Positions 1-12,000 of a stretch of 24,836 nt of DNA are shown here, in pieces. The stretch is taken from positions 1 through 24,836 of the forward strand of contig JAIPMN010212367.1 in assembly GCA_020650975.1 (NCBI GenBank), written 5' to 3'. Under the pieces are notes generated by a model. The model saw nothing but the letters and a program-made list of their open reading frames with translations, did no database searches and was not told the DNA's origin. Position 1 is the first letter of the stretch, and every line of letters starts with the position of its first letter. The translations under genes and the position numbers were made by a program. Origin of the DNA: Apostichopus californicus. Its lineage: Eukaryota > Echinodermata > Holothuroidea > Aspidochirotida > Stichopodidae.

Positions 1-360
1 AACATTATTTATTTTTCCCATCTCATTTATTCACGATTATTATACATGTTTATGGTACATCGATTATATTTAGAGTTCCGATGAAAACATAGGTATGTCA
101 TCTGAATCATACAATGGAATTATTTACATAATGTGAACATTTATCCTGAATTTAGTATTTCTTCTTCTCTTCTTATACCGATATATATGTATACACATCC
201 AGAAAAACATACCTTTGGTGAATTCAAAACTCACGCATACACACGCAAGAAAGTACATACCCACACACACCTACCATGCCCACAAACCCACACATACACA
301 TACAAATACACATATACATGCATACAAACACGTACGTACGAACATAACTACCCGCACACA

Positions 361-656
361 TTATTATTATTATAATTATTATTATTATTATGATTATTAT
401 GATTATGATTATTATGATTATTATGATTGTTATGATTATTATGATTATTATGATTATTATGATTATTTTTATTATTATTATAATTATTATTATTATTTAT
501 TATTATTATCATTATTATTATGATAATAATAATAATAATTTTTATTATTATTATCATTATTATTACTATGATTATTAGAATTATTAGAATTATTATTATC
601 ATTACTATTATAATCATCATTATTATTATTATCATGATTATTGTTGTTATTATTAT
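361..656. repeat. TTA/TGA-type microsatellite
   Basis: Imperfect array based on TTATTATGA and TTA/ATT triplets, changing phase and strand bias near 520. The Tyr/Asp, Ile/Met and Asn/His open frames across it are artefacts. The preceding 230-360 stretch is rich in CA dinucleotides (ACACAC, CATACA), forming a compound simple-repeat block. Confidence 0.9.
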
Positions 657-692
657 TGGTCCTCTGGTAAAAATTGTCCAACAGGTCCTGCA

Positions 693-3600
693 TTAAATAT
701 GCAGATCAGAAGAAATATAATATGAGTATATATCAACTCTGTGGAAAACGTCAGAATCGACAACATCACAAGAATCGTGACAAACTGTTTCCCTGATACT
801 AATCGGCAGAATCTTGACTATTCCTCTCCTGTTTGCATCTCCAAAATAACTAATTTTTATTGCAAGAACGTCTTTTTGCATAATTTGTAATTCATATTTC
901 TTTTTGAACAATAATCAAACCATTTTCAACTATTCGAGTTGAGCTAGCAGGGTGAAGATTTTAGAGCATTTATACCAACTGCCAACAACATACACCTTGA
1001 CAATATCAGAAGCCATAGTTATAATGTCAACATTCGAAACATATTTAAGGTATGGCTGATATTTCCAAACGCTTGCAACACCATCGTATAGAAACATTAC
1101 ATGATGTATAAATACAGTGCATAAAAGATTTCTTTCTAAATATTATGGTAACAACGGCAGTGCTAAATAGCGATATAAATATAATGACTAACAACTATGT
1201 TTGTTTCAAGTGAACAATTTCCAATTGAGGTTCCTGTCGAAATAATCGTTAAAATGCCTAGGCTTCTGTGTGATGAAGAAGGTATAGTAGAGAAGAGTAT
1301 ATAGCAAGGATTTACCTTTTGAATAACACAACCAACACGACACGGTAATTATCAAGAAGAATGTTTCTCTGCTTAATACCGTCATCTCTTCTTTAGAAGT
1401 CAGAACCGTTTACTCTTATATCACTGGCAATACGACCAGGTCACAGAAATCCCGCGAGAGAAGTTACAAGTATTTCAATCTGGTTATCGCTTTGTTGAAT
1501 GTCTGCTTGTACCATCTGAGACTTGGGTGAAGTGCCCTTGTTCCACTTTCGACTGTGAGCAAAATACAGCAAACTGTTAGACACCATCGAAAGTGCTGCA
1601 GAAATAGAATGAAAACGCCAAATGTGATATATCGTGTACTATCACATGACTAGCAGTCTGGAGTAAACTGGGGGAAGATCCACTCAGTGCCACTTACCTT
1701 AGTTTTCCCAAAGAACTCCTTTAGAGAGGACAATGCTAACAGCAGTAATCCCATTAAATAACACCCATGCACCGCTGTTGTGTCATGAAAGTATTACACA
1801 GGATGAAGCCTCTGATTCACAGATATACTACATGAACTTGCGGATTTCCTGTGTCAGACAACACTTCCATGCATAAAATGAGACGACTTTGGCTAACCGG
1901 AATGTTACATTGTTTTCGTAATTCAGAGTTAAAGAAGAATAACAGTTACCAAGCAGGTTCACTACTTGTAAATGTTAAGTTCTTCTAAGTTCGTCATCAA
2001 TCCGAGAAACATGCTATTATGTAAAACACATTATTTGGTGAAGCTCGTGTTTGTTACATCTGTATTTAAACATTTGGTTAGAACATGACTTACAAGTTGC
2101 GGAGCAACGTTTTGTAGCAAACTACGTCTAACTTCCATTCTTCTCAAACAAGTTGACAAACAATCGTTCTGATTTGACAACTATACATGCTCTCTCGTGC
2201 ATAAATTCAGAAATAAAAAGTGCACGTCATACTTGAATTCAACTATTCTTTATTACCAACCTCTTTTATTTCGCTGCCGTCCAGAGCCAAAACTGTTCGT
2301 TTCTTGGCCATACGTGATACCAAAGTATGATATTTTCCCCCTCCTAGAGAACCATGTTATGCTTTTAATCTTTTTAATTTACTTATCATAAAACACAGTA
2401 AATTATTTGATTTTAGAAGGTTTTAGAGTCGGGTTTTGAAAATGAAATCTAAATTTAAACAATTTTGATTCAATATACCCAACGTCAAACTCAGAATCCC
2501 TAGCGTTAAGTGTTCTATGTGTTAGTGCAAGCTGCAACACTTCCTACATTGCTGCCTAGTCATTTGACTACGGTGTTTACAATTTGTCATGTTTGCGGGA
2601 AGAAAAGTTCCTATCAAAGCACAAATATGCTAGTCCGTCAGTTCAGTCAGGCAAATTCTACGAAAATTCAACTGTGGTATGATACTGACAATCCAAGATA
2701 TAACTGATAGCCGAATCACATGTTATAATTTTCACATACATCAATAGGCAGTGAGGGAGATGCTTGTATAGACTGAATGCTTATTTGTTGTTCTGTCTTG
2801 CTTCTTGCTGCCATCGGGTAAAGAGCAGTGGATCAGATCCGATTCATATATCATGCTCGAGGATAACTTCCCAGTGTCTACACCCTTTCACTCTGGATCG
2901 GACGTAAGGGGAAGAAAGAGCGGTCTGAGATTAATACAGGTGAAGTGCAGATGAAGTGTATTCAACGATCTTTTTCTATACTTTTAACAGATATTTCCCC
3001 GGCCTGAAGTTTCTATTCTAGATTGATCACTCTGTTTTCGACGACCTTGAAGAAGCTTGAGTTAATGCTGAATTGAATGATGACATTGAAATGAGGAAGA
3101 ACGTGATAGATTCGCCGTGGAGTGTTGCTGTCGTTCGAAATTAACCCTTGTACGTACATTACTAGAACTATATTATTCTGCAATGGTGCTGTCGCCGCAA
3201 AATAATATGTAGCAACGCATCTCTACAACTTCCTCAATAGATCCATTATCACCCAAAGGGAAAGTCCCGAATGGCTACCTGAAAATCAAAGTACCAATAA
3301 ACTACCACACATGTGTCAATAGCTTCGTTCAACATACCATTCATTATTATTCAGTGATATGGCTATCCTCCGTTCCACGTCTGGCGTTCATAATGTGGTG
3401 TTTTTAGCTCAGAGTTATAGCTATTGTGCGTCACTTTTTACCACCGTGTTTGAATGACTGCCATTTCGTCATTTTGTATTCGTTTTGGCTGAAATGCTGT
3501 AGATATTGCGTTTAAAAGGTGACAAACCATGTATATATGTTCAGGAAAAGTATTTTTGTCGCCATGTGAGGCCCAAAACATGGCCTTTCTGTAGAGTTTC

Positions 3601-4949
3601 ATTTACCAAGAATAGTCCGACGTTTATCGCATTACGTGTTTGGACATACAACGAAACAATCAATTTGATTTTCATGTAAATTATTTTGAAATAGTAGGTC
3701 ATAAGTAGAAAATAAATGCGGATACTTCTGTGCATGTAAACTTGTTTGAAAACCCAAGTCTTACCTACATTGGTTCAAAACCCTGTTACGCTGCTTTTCA
3801 AAGGATTACTGATACCCAGAGTATAGATGATTGATGTTCAGGCCTTAGAGTGTCACGTCATCAAACTAACGCCAAATAGGCATACCGATTGTTACTGCTA
3901 CACTTAGATTAGGGAAAGCAAAGAAAATTATTGTACCTCTGGGGAACTCAACAAACACCACACATTGGAGTTTGAAGGGATTTCCTTATGTATAGGTTAA
4001 TCGATGCATTTCTGCTACGTATGTATAATTTCAACCATTATTTAAATTTCATAGCTACGTGGAGCATGTAGTAGAATATCACACAATAGAAGCAGGCCCT
4101 TCTCAAAACAGAAAACACTTTTCTTATCATGAATATTACCACTATTAATTGGGTCAATTCAACTATTATTAACCCACATTGCCGGAATAGACAGTAGTGG
4201 AATTTGCTCAATTTTAATTTCCGGATACTCCTGATCGAAACAAAACCGGTAGTTGTGAAAGAAGTATCCAAAAGTTGTTAAAGATAAGCTGGCTTGCTTA
4301 TCGACCCTTCCCTAAAGGATTTTTTTACTGTTGTATCGATACACAGCAGGTGATATATAAACGCAGGCATTTTTAGCGGTCAAGTAACGTTATTCTATTT
4401 CTACAGATTTGCATATTCGCCAAAATACTTCAAGAACTATTATGTATATCAAAATAAAAATTGCCCGTTACTCTTCACAGGATATCAAAAGATCGAGCTG
4501 AATTATTCCGGTTTTTCGATTCGTGTGATCTACATAACACTCTGAATGAATCAGTTTTTGCTTTGCTATATGGAAGTATATATGATTTCAAGCTAGAGGG
4601 ATTCAAAATGTAGAAAATAACACTAAGGCACGTTTTATTTCAACCAACTTTTTAGTTGATTCTGATTATTTGTATTCGATTGTATGCAATGTTAGTGTGT
4701 TATCAGTATATAAATTGACATAGCAATATATAGGTCATAAATACGTCAAATGCACTTATGATGGCTAAACGAGTTATCGATCGTTTGGTAACGCTATACT
4801 GACGAAACGAAAAAGGTTGTGCTTATGTATCCGACATAAGAGCTGCTAATCTTTTCCCTTGCGGCCAACCCTATGCCCCATCACAATATCCAATACTCGT
4901 ATGCATCTTCAGATCGACACTAGGATATACATTTATCCTAATAGGGGTA
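693..4949. other. About 4.2 kb without a recognisable gene
   Basis: AT-rich sequence with only short, unmotivated open frames on both strands. I found no domain motif, no ordered splice-site series and no clear transposon protein. It lies downstream of the protease gene's 3' end. Confidence 0.6.
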
Positions 4950-4955
4950 TTTATT
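4950..4955 (-). promoter_or_regulatory. Candidate polyadenylation signal AATAAA
   Basis: AATAAA on the minus strand, about 250 nt past the TGA of the protease gene. It is the first canonical hexamer I found in the 3' direction and gives a plausible 3' UTR length. The cleavage site is not determined. Confidence 0.4.
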
Positions 4956-5204
4956 CATTATATAAACATTTTTTTCTGTCCTTGTGTCTTAATGTTAATA
5001 TAATAGATCATACCCGCGTGACCTTATTCGAACCAAACAACTTTGAGGATTATGTCATGAAACCCGCTTAGATTGGTCTGATTGCCCATCGAACTGTCAT
5101 ACTTTGTCATCCGCTATACACAGGATATATCTTGACTATATGTAACAACGTTTATAACAGTCAGCTTATCTATCTATGTGAGTACGAATGCTAATATAGA
5201 GCTT

Positions 5205-6034
5205 TCACGATTCGTTTACTATTCTTCCCAACCATTGGTGATACTTTGAGTACCTGGTATAAACCCCGTAAATACCTGCATCACCGCAACCAATTCCCCA
5301 ACTAACAATACCCATCAAGTACCAACGATCAGCTTCCTTTACCGCATACGGCCCACCACTGTCTCCCTGACAAGCATCGGCTCCACCTCTCCGATAACCA
5401 GCGCAGAACATATTTTTGGTAAAAACGATACTTCTCGCTTGATACTTCTTCTTGCATTTAGGAAATGAGTTAAATGGCAAGTATACTTCTTGTAGGTAGA
5501 CTGATCCAGCACCCCGATAAGTGGTAGCTCCCCATCCGTTTACCCTCCCAGATACACGGTCCACTAACAGTCGCCGGTCTACTAACAGTCGCCGATCCAT
5601 TGTCCTGTTTGCCAAGCAGATTGGACGTATGTAATCGCTGTACCTCGATAATGGTGTGGCTAACTTTATTAAAGCAATATCGTTATTAAACGTCTCGTTG
5701 TCGAAGTTTTCGTGCACGTAGAAGGCCTCTACCCGTACAGATATTTCAGCGTCATCTTCGATCAATGTGTCATGATCACCCAGTCGTACAAATAAATGCT
5801 CGGCACGCAAGTCATCTTCAATATAAAAACAATGAGCAGCGGTTACTACCCACTGTCTGTCTATGAGGGAACCACCACATATGTGACGTCTAAAACCAAG
5901 TCTATTGATATAGAGCCTGGCGATCCAAGGGGCGGAGCCTCTCACTGCGTCGTGCCCACCAACAACACGACCACTCTGCAAACGTCTTCTGTTGGCACCA
6001 TCTAAGACCTCAGAAGATGTAACAATTCCGCAAT
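5205..6034 (-). CDS. Exon 15: activation peptide linker and complete trypsin-like serine protease domain, stop
   Basis: 830 nt from the acceptor ttttctacag|ATTG to TGA, residues 594-869. The S1-family catalytic domain is on one exon. Activation is at R616/VVGG, and the triad is His661 (TAAHC), Asp712 (NNDIAL) and Ser819 (GDSGGP). Asp813, six residues before Ser819, predicts cleavage after Arg/Lys. Cys595 and Cys733 fit the disulfide that keeps the light chain attached after activation. Present pairs are 646-662, 787-804 and 815-843. The 136-201 pair (chymotrypsin numbering) is absent on both sides. Catalytic and 214-type serines are AGT-coded. Tyr849 occupies the 225 position. N-glycosylation motifs are at 706, 736 and 867. 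An 18-bp duplication adds six residues after residue 740. Confidence 0.95.
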
Positions 6035-9000
6035 CTGTAGAAAAATACAACGATAAACTCAAATCATAACTTAACAATGTTAATACATTTGATTTATTGA
6101 CTTTGCTTCAGTAATTTTAAAGAACGGTTTGAACAGATGCTGAACGAAATGCTTTTAGAGATATATTTCTACAGTAAAGTCAACTGTTTAGAAGTTGTAG
6201 CATTATAATGACCACCGTAATCAGTCTCGATATAGTGATGTGGTAACCAGCAATATTGTCATCAGCATGATTTCCACCGTCTCATATAAAACCGATTGAT
6301 GCTATAGGTCTTGTTTTATAAATATAGCTGTTCTTACCACTTTCTCGTCTTTAGGGTACGACATTTTATAATTAAGTGTAAACATTGCAATAATAATGTT
6401 TGGAATACTTCTATAAATGCCATCTTAAATTACGATCACGAGGCATACATCTAACGAGCTTTTCTAGGGACAAAAGCAGACAAAATTACAAAGTTGACTT
6501 TAAGACAGAACTAGCTGATAGCAGGAAGGCTAGAAATCATGCAGAAACTAAGACAATTCGTACAGATGAAATTTGTGTCTCCAGTTCAAGAATTTTACGT
6601 TAGAAAGGTAGATTCGGAATGTGCAGACAATGAGTTATTGAGGCGCACTGCTAAAAGCGTTATAAATTTTGACGTGTTAAGTAATTAGTGTATGACTTGA
6701 GAGAAGACAGGTGAAAGAGGATTGGAGTTAATTATCAAATCGATAATAGCACCATTCATTTGTATACACAGGAGGAGTAATAGCGTCAATCTGAGAAAAA
6801 AATTGTTGTAGCCAGCTATGTCGAATACCGTTAAACCAAAACTTGACTTATCTTCTTGATTTTCCGTCTAAGGTTTAATTGATGAAATAATAATTCATTC
6901 AGTAAACCAGTTATTGAAACACATCGCTGTTTTCATTACTGCAATAACTACACCGTAAAAATGATGCTTTTAATTATTTAATTTCGTTTAACAAGTTGAC
7001 AAGTAACTTCAGTATTTTGTTAAGTACAAACGCTAACTTCGTCACCTCTCTGTTGCAACCATTTCAGCCCAGAGTCTTAAAGAACCGTTTTTAGTTTGGT
7101 TACTAATTTCCCGGCAAAGTCCTTCATCCGAGTGCTACAATATATAGCTTCACAATGGATCAAACTGCTACAATAGAGATTTTATCACCTAATGACAACT
7201 AACAAATGGTTCAAGTTTATACTAAAAATCAATGGCACAAAATGTTTTTAGCATGTAGTTTTAATATGTCATGCAAAGAGAAAGAATCCTGCACGTTTAA
7301 TACACTATGTTGCAACTGCGTGTTAGGGATTGATTGTGTAGAGTACAATACCGTCTGCCCTAACATTTAAGTTGTGAGGTTTTTGTAACGTTACGAAAAC
7401 AATAAGTTGCCTAATTTAGATAAAGTAGCTGTTTCGACCGAACAATTACTTACCTAAGTCGTTAAGATTATGGGTTACTACTTCGACTTTTGCTGTTGCC
7501 TGGGCAACCGTGTGGCTCTCACTATCGGATGCCACGCATACGTACTGACCGTTGTCGTTGGCTGTAACATCACGTAACAGAACGTCACCACCTAACTGTA
7601 AAGAGGAGTTCAAGAGTATAAAGGTATTTACAGTATGGATTCTCCGTGTAAAACCCGTGTTATGGATCATGCCATTTCATCATTTTGTTCTCTTCTTCTT
7701 TAGCAGTCAACTCTTTGACCTGTAGCAATTACATGATTGTTTTATTATAAGCTACCTTTCATACTAAGAGCTCAAGGGAAACTAAACAGGTTTAAACAAA
7801 GGCAGGCAAATGGAAGCACTTACAAAAAGGCTAACTTAGTCATCTTTTGGCATCATACTAAATACACCTAAGCACCTTCCAAAAATGCTGATCCCTTATC
7901 ATATATCTTATATTCCGAAAACTGTCATAAACGCACTACCTTGAATATTCGTTCGCTGTAAATCAACGGCGCACCATCCTTCAACCAACTCAGTTCTAGC
8001 GTTGCAATTCTCAAAGCACAAGTCAGGTGGTAGATTTCTCCATTGAAAACTGTTGCGTCAGACGGGACTGAATCGAACACATAGCTAGTGGGAAAGTCTG
8101 TTTCCCACAAAGAAAAAAAATACATTTTTCGTTCATGGTTTCCCAATTGAGTCTGGTAAGACTGTGCAAATCAGTTGCATTTATTTAAAGGAAGCATTCT
8201 TTTCAAAAAGAAAATGCATGGAAAGAAGTTAATGCAACTCACAAGCACGTACAGTAGCTTCGGCTCTTCTACCATCTGAGCTGGTCACAACACATCGGTA
8301 AATTCCTTGATGATGAATTTCTGTATTTACTATTACCAAGCTGTTGTCAATTAATATAATAAGTCCTTTAGAATTTCTTCCTGTGTGAAATTAACAAAAA
8401 AAAGTGCCCCTATTTACAAGAGATATAGTGAGAATAGGGGCGCCACCTTCATCCAGGTCCTGTTTCACTATTTTTCAATGCTATGATTTCTCTACGCTAC
8501 AGTCGCAAGCCAAAAATTTTAGTGCCTAAAATCACAAAAAGTGGACTGATGGTTAGCTTAAACATGATTGATAGCAATTACATATACATTAACTTAAGTT
8601 AGTTAACAATGGCACACCGTACACTTTTCAAAACTTGGGAAACAAATCATGGCAAGAGAGAGACGAAATTCATCGGTCTGTTCATCTCTTGCTTACCGCT
8701 GTACCACCGAACCACCGTAAAGGTTTAGGTGGCGACACATCGATTGAGCAGTGATTGGGTGTAGATGCTGCTCGTTTTTCACAATTTCCTACTTTCTCAA
8801 GTTGCGAGTTGCCTACAATGAATTCGTAGGGGAGAAATTGACATAATTACAACCAACAACAAAACACCAACATGTATCTAGACAATTTATTACCGACAGT
8901 AATTTGGATATCGTCTTTAAACCAATTTACGTCAGCATTGGCAATATCGACATCACAATGAAACTGAGCAACATGCCCCAGAGTTAATTCGGTATCTTCA

Positions 9001-12000
9001 GGGCGCCTAATGAAGACAGGCTCAAATATGGCGGCAGGTGTAGTAATGTCAGGAGAAGCAACACCTTTAAAAAACAAAATATTGTTAAACAAATGTGTCA
9101 TTAGAATACCGAATTTCCTCCATTTGTCCTTCTATATGACACATTTTGAGTCATTTTAACATCTGACATAAAGTACATCAATGTTATTGTTTAGACCAAC
9201 AAATGTAATCAGTTTGCTTTATGTTCGTCTTTATAGAATAGTTTTGTCGAGTTGACAACTTACGATATAATATTAGAACACGGAAGGAAATATCAAATTG
9301 TTGAGTTTCTGTGTTACACTTAATTTGAAAACACCTCAAAAATCGTATTTTGTCGTGTTTTCATCTTTAACTATAACACGTTAAGTCTTCAACTCGTCTG
9401 TCCCTTCAGCACCACAGTATTTCTGTTATATTTCTGTTCCTATATTTAATTCTTCACATGTAAACCGATGGATAATGATGTAACTCAACTTAACCAAGCA
9501 TCCACAATGAAAAAATAACAACTGCTGTAAGAAGTAGCAATACCCTACATTTGAATTGGCTTTAATATATGCAAAGCTTTTCTTATGGGAGGGCTTCGTG
9601 TGAGACAGCAGGGGCCCGGGATCATTAATTAAGAGGTCTGGAAAAACAAACAAAAATCAAAGAGATCAAATAGAGGCGTCGATGACATAATTTTCCCCGA
9701 TGCCCGTAGCCAGACCGCTGTGCCACCATCAGTCCTATACAAATTTCAAAAGTTAAATGGCACATGTAATGTGTCCCTATATTTATTGGTGCCCCTCCAA
9801 GTCTGAGCCCATCGCATCAATCTTGATGTTATAGTCTAAAATTCATACTTAGCAAGGCTGTCGCGCGAATTTCTGTCCCTCCCGGCAACCGTGCTACACA
9901 CGTGTATTTGCCGGAGTGTCTGGTCTCGGTTCTGGGAAATGTAACCATATTACTTGAAACATAAACACCGTCTTCCAGATCTCCTGGAAACAAAAATAAA
10001 GAAAATATCATATCAGGAAATCTGCTGAATTGTACCTGGACAAGTTAAAGTACGAAGTGTAAAATATTTCAACGTAACGGATGAGTTTCGACAGATTATT
10101 TACGGTTGTAGATATAACATAATAGTCCTGCATGTAGTCATGACTAAAATGCATTTATGGCGCGGATCAACAAGACACTCAGCTTGAATATACATTTAGT
10201 CGTCTCACATACCTGATTAAAGATGGTAGTCCCGACTGATTAAGAATAGCTCAAATTAGCAACTAAAATATTCTTGAGGATTTCATTGTTTTAAGATATA
10301 TTGTACAAACATCAGTTTGGCCAGTTTCAAATATTACCTGTTTATAGCATTCTCCATCAATTTGTTAAGTTTACAGACGCAGTGTTTCTAATGGTCTGTT
10401 TATCTAGCATTTACGATAACATTACCGAAGGCAACCATCTCTAAAGTATAACGACGTGCATATAATATATTAACTCATCACTTGTGAGAAAAGGAAATAA
10501 TTAGCTGAAGAAGTTTACTCGACTGAAGTTGACGCGTCCCTTTATACCAATACAGACTTGCTTCTTCGGTGTTGACTTCGCAAAATAGCTCAGTGTGGTC
10601 TCCTTTGTCGACAGTAACATCTCCTGGGCGAACAACAAACTCTAGTATCTCTTCCAAAACTGAGGACAAAATAACCACATTTTCGTGAATGCTCTAAAGG
10701 CTACTAGATGGTTAAGTTCCAACAGAGTTGATAAGACCAGGAATATTTTCTTGAAGTCCCTGGTTGTATTGATATTGTATATACATGTTAACATTGATGT
10801 GTAAAAATAAACAACATAACATATTGCAAATATAATAAGAGAGTATATGAACGCTTTTAATTGAATAACTAAAATAAGTATGAATAACTACAACTAGTAT
10901 CAATGAATAAATATGGATGCATAAGAAAGACTAAAATGTAATGAGCATTAATGCATACATAAGACAGTCTTATCTGTAATTTCAATTAAAGGTGTTTAGA
11001 AGAGATACGGCTGAAATTTAAAAATACATAAAACATACTTTTTGAAACGAACGTATTGACCCAAAAACATATCTTCATAGCTCATTCCGTTGCTGACATA
11101 TACCAGTTTGAAATTGATTAATTTTATTCAGATAAGAACGTGATTTGCGCAATATGTTGTGTGCTATAATTTGTAATATAACGGAACGAGCTATGAATCG
11201 GCGCGACAGATTAAATTAAGAACTCGACAGAAAATAACAGAAAAAAACAGATATCAACACTAAATGCAAGAAAGTCAACATAAAGTACAACACTTAATGA
11301 AGCAATATATGTTCCATATAATAGGAAAGATTTCCTTGAAAACGGCTAGGTGTTAAATTGTACAGTCAGTTATATCATATAAAGCCGTTCCCTATTTTCT
11401 TGTTATCATCGGTTTACCTTACCAATGCATCTGGTGTCACCTGGTTTCCTTACATAACTTTGTCGACACTCGCAAAGAAACCAGATGGTGTATCGTCCAC
11501 GCATATCTCTCCTTCTCTTCTACAGATATCAGCCGAATTTTCACAGGAGGCAACTAAAAATATGCATTACATTAACAAAATATTTTAATTATTGGCATAG
11601 GTTTCGTGGTAGCGCCTGAGAAATGTGGGAAATTTTCCCAACATTGAGTGAACCCTCCTCACAACCCGTGTATTACTATCTATGATCGTTACAATATTCT
11701 TTCATCTACATCTATGCTTAAATTAGGAGACGGCTGTACCTTCGCACGCAAAATCCTCTGGTACGTTCCAACCGCCACTCATCATGCAAATTACGATAGA
11801 GTTGAGAACTAAAGCTGAAGTCGTGACGTATTCATGTTCACATACCACAGCGGCTGTGCTGCTGGGTGTCCTTGCACAACCGAGATATAAACAATACATA
11901 ATGCAGAGCTTGTGAAACGAACCGCATTAGCCCACACATATCTTCATAGCTCATTCCGTTGCGCACATATACCATTTTGAAATTGATTCATTTTAGTCAG

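Noticed and set aside
215..635. Tyr/Asp- and Asn/His-rich open frames
   Set aside because: They come from a TTA/TGA microsatellite.
2821..2906. Possible plus-strand exon between GAGCAG and GGAC|gtaagg
   Set aside because: Open in one frame only, with no domain, no neighbouring exon of matching phase and a weak acceptor.
5796..6005. 69-codon plus-strand frame opposite the protease exon
   Set aside because: It is a shadow of the strongly supported minus-strand catalytic domain.
6400..6603. 67-codon plus-strand frame starting MEYFYKC
   Set aside because: No motif and no splice context. It sits in the intron between Ig exon 14 and the protease exon.
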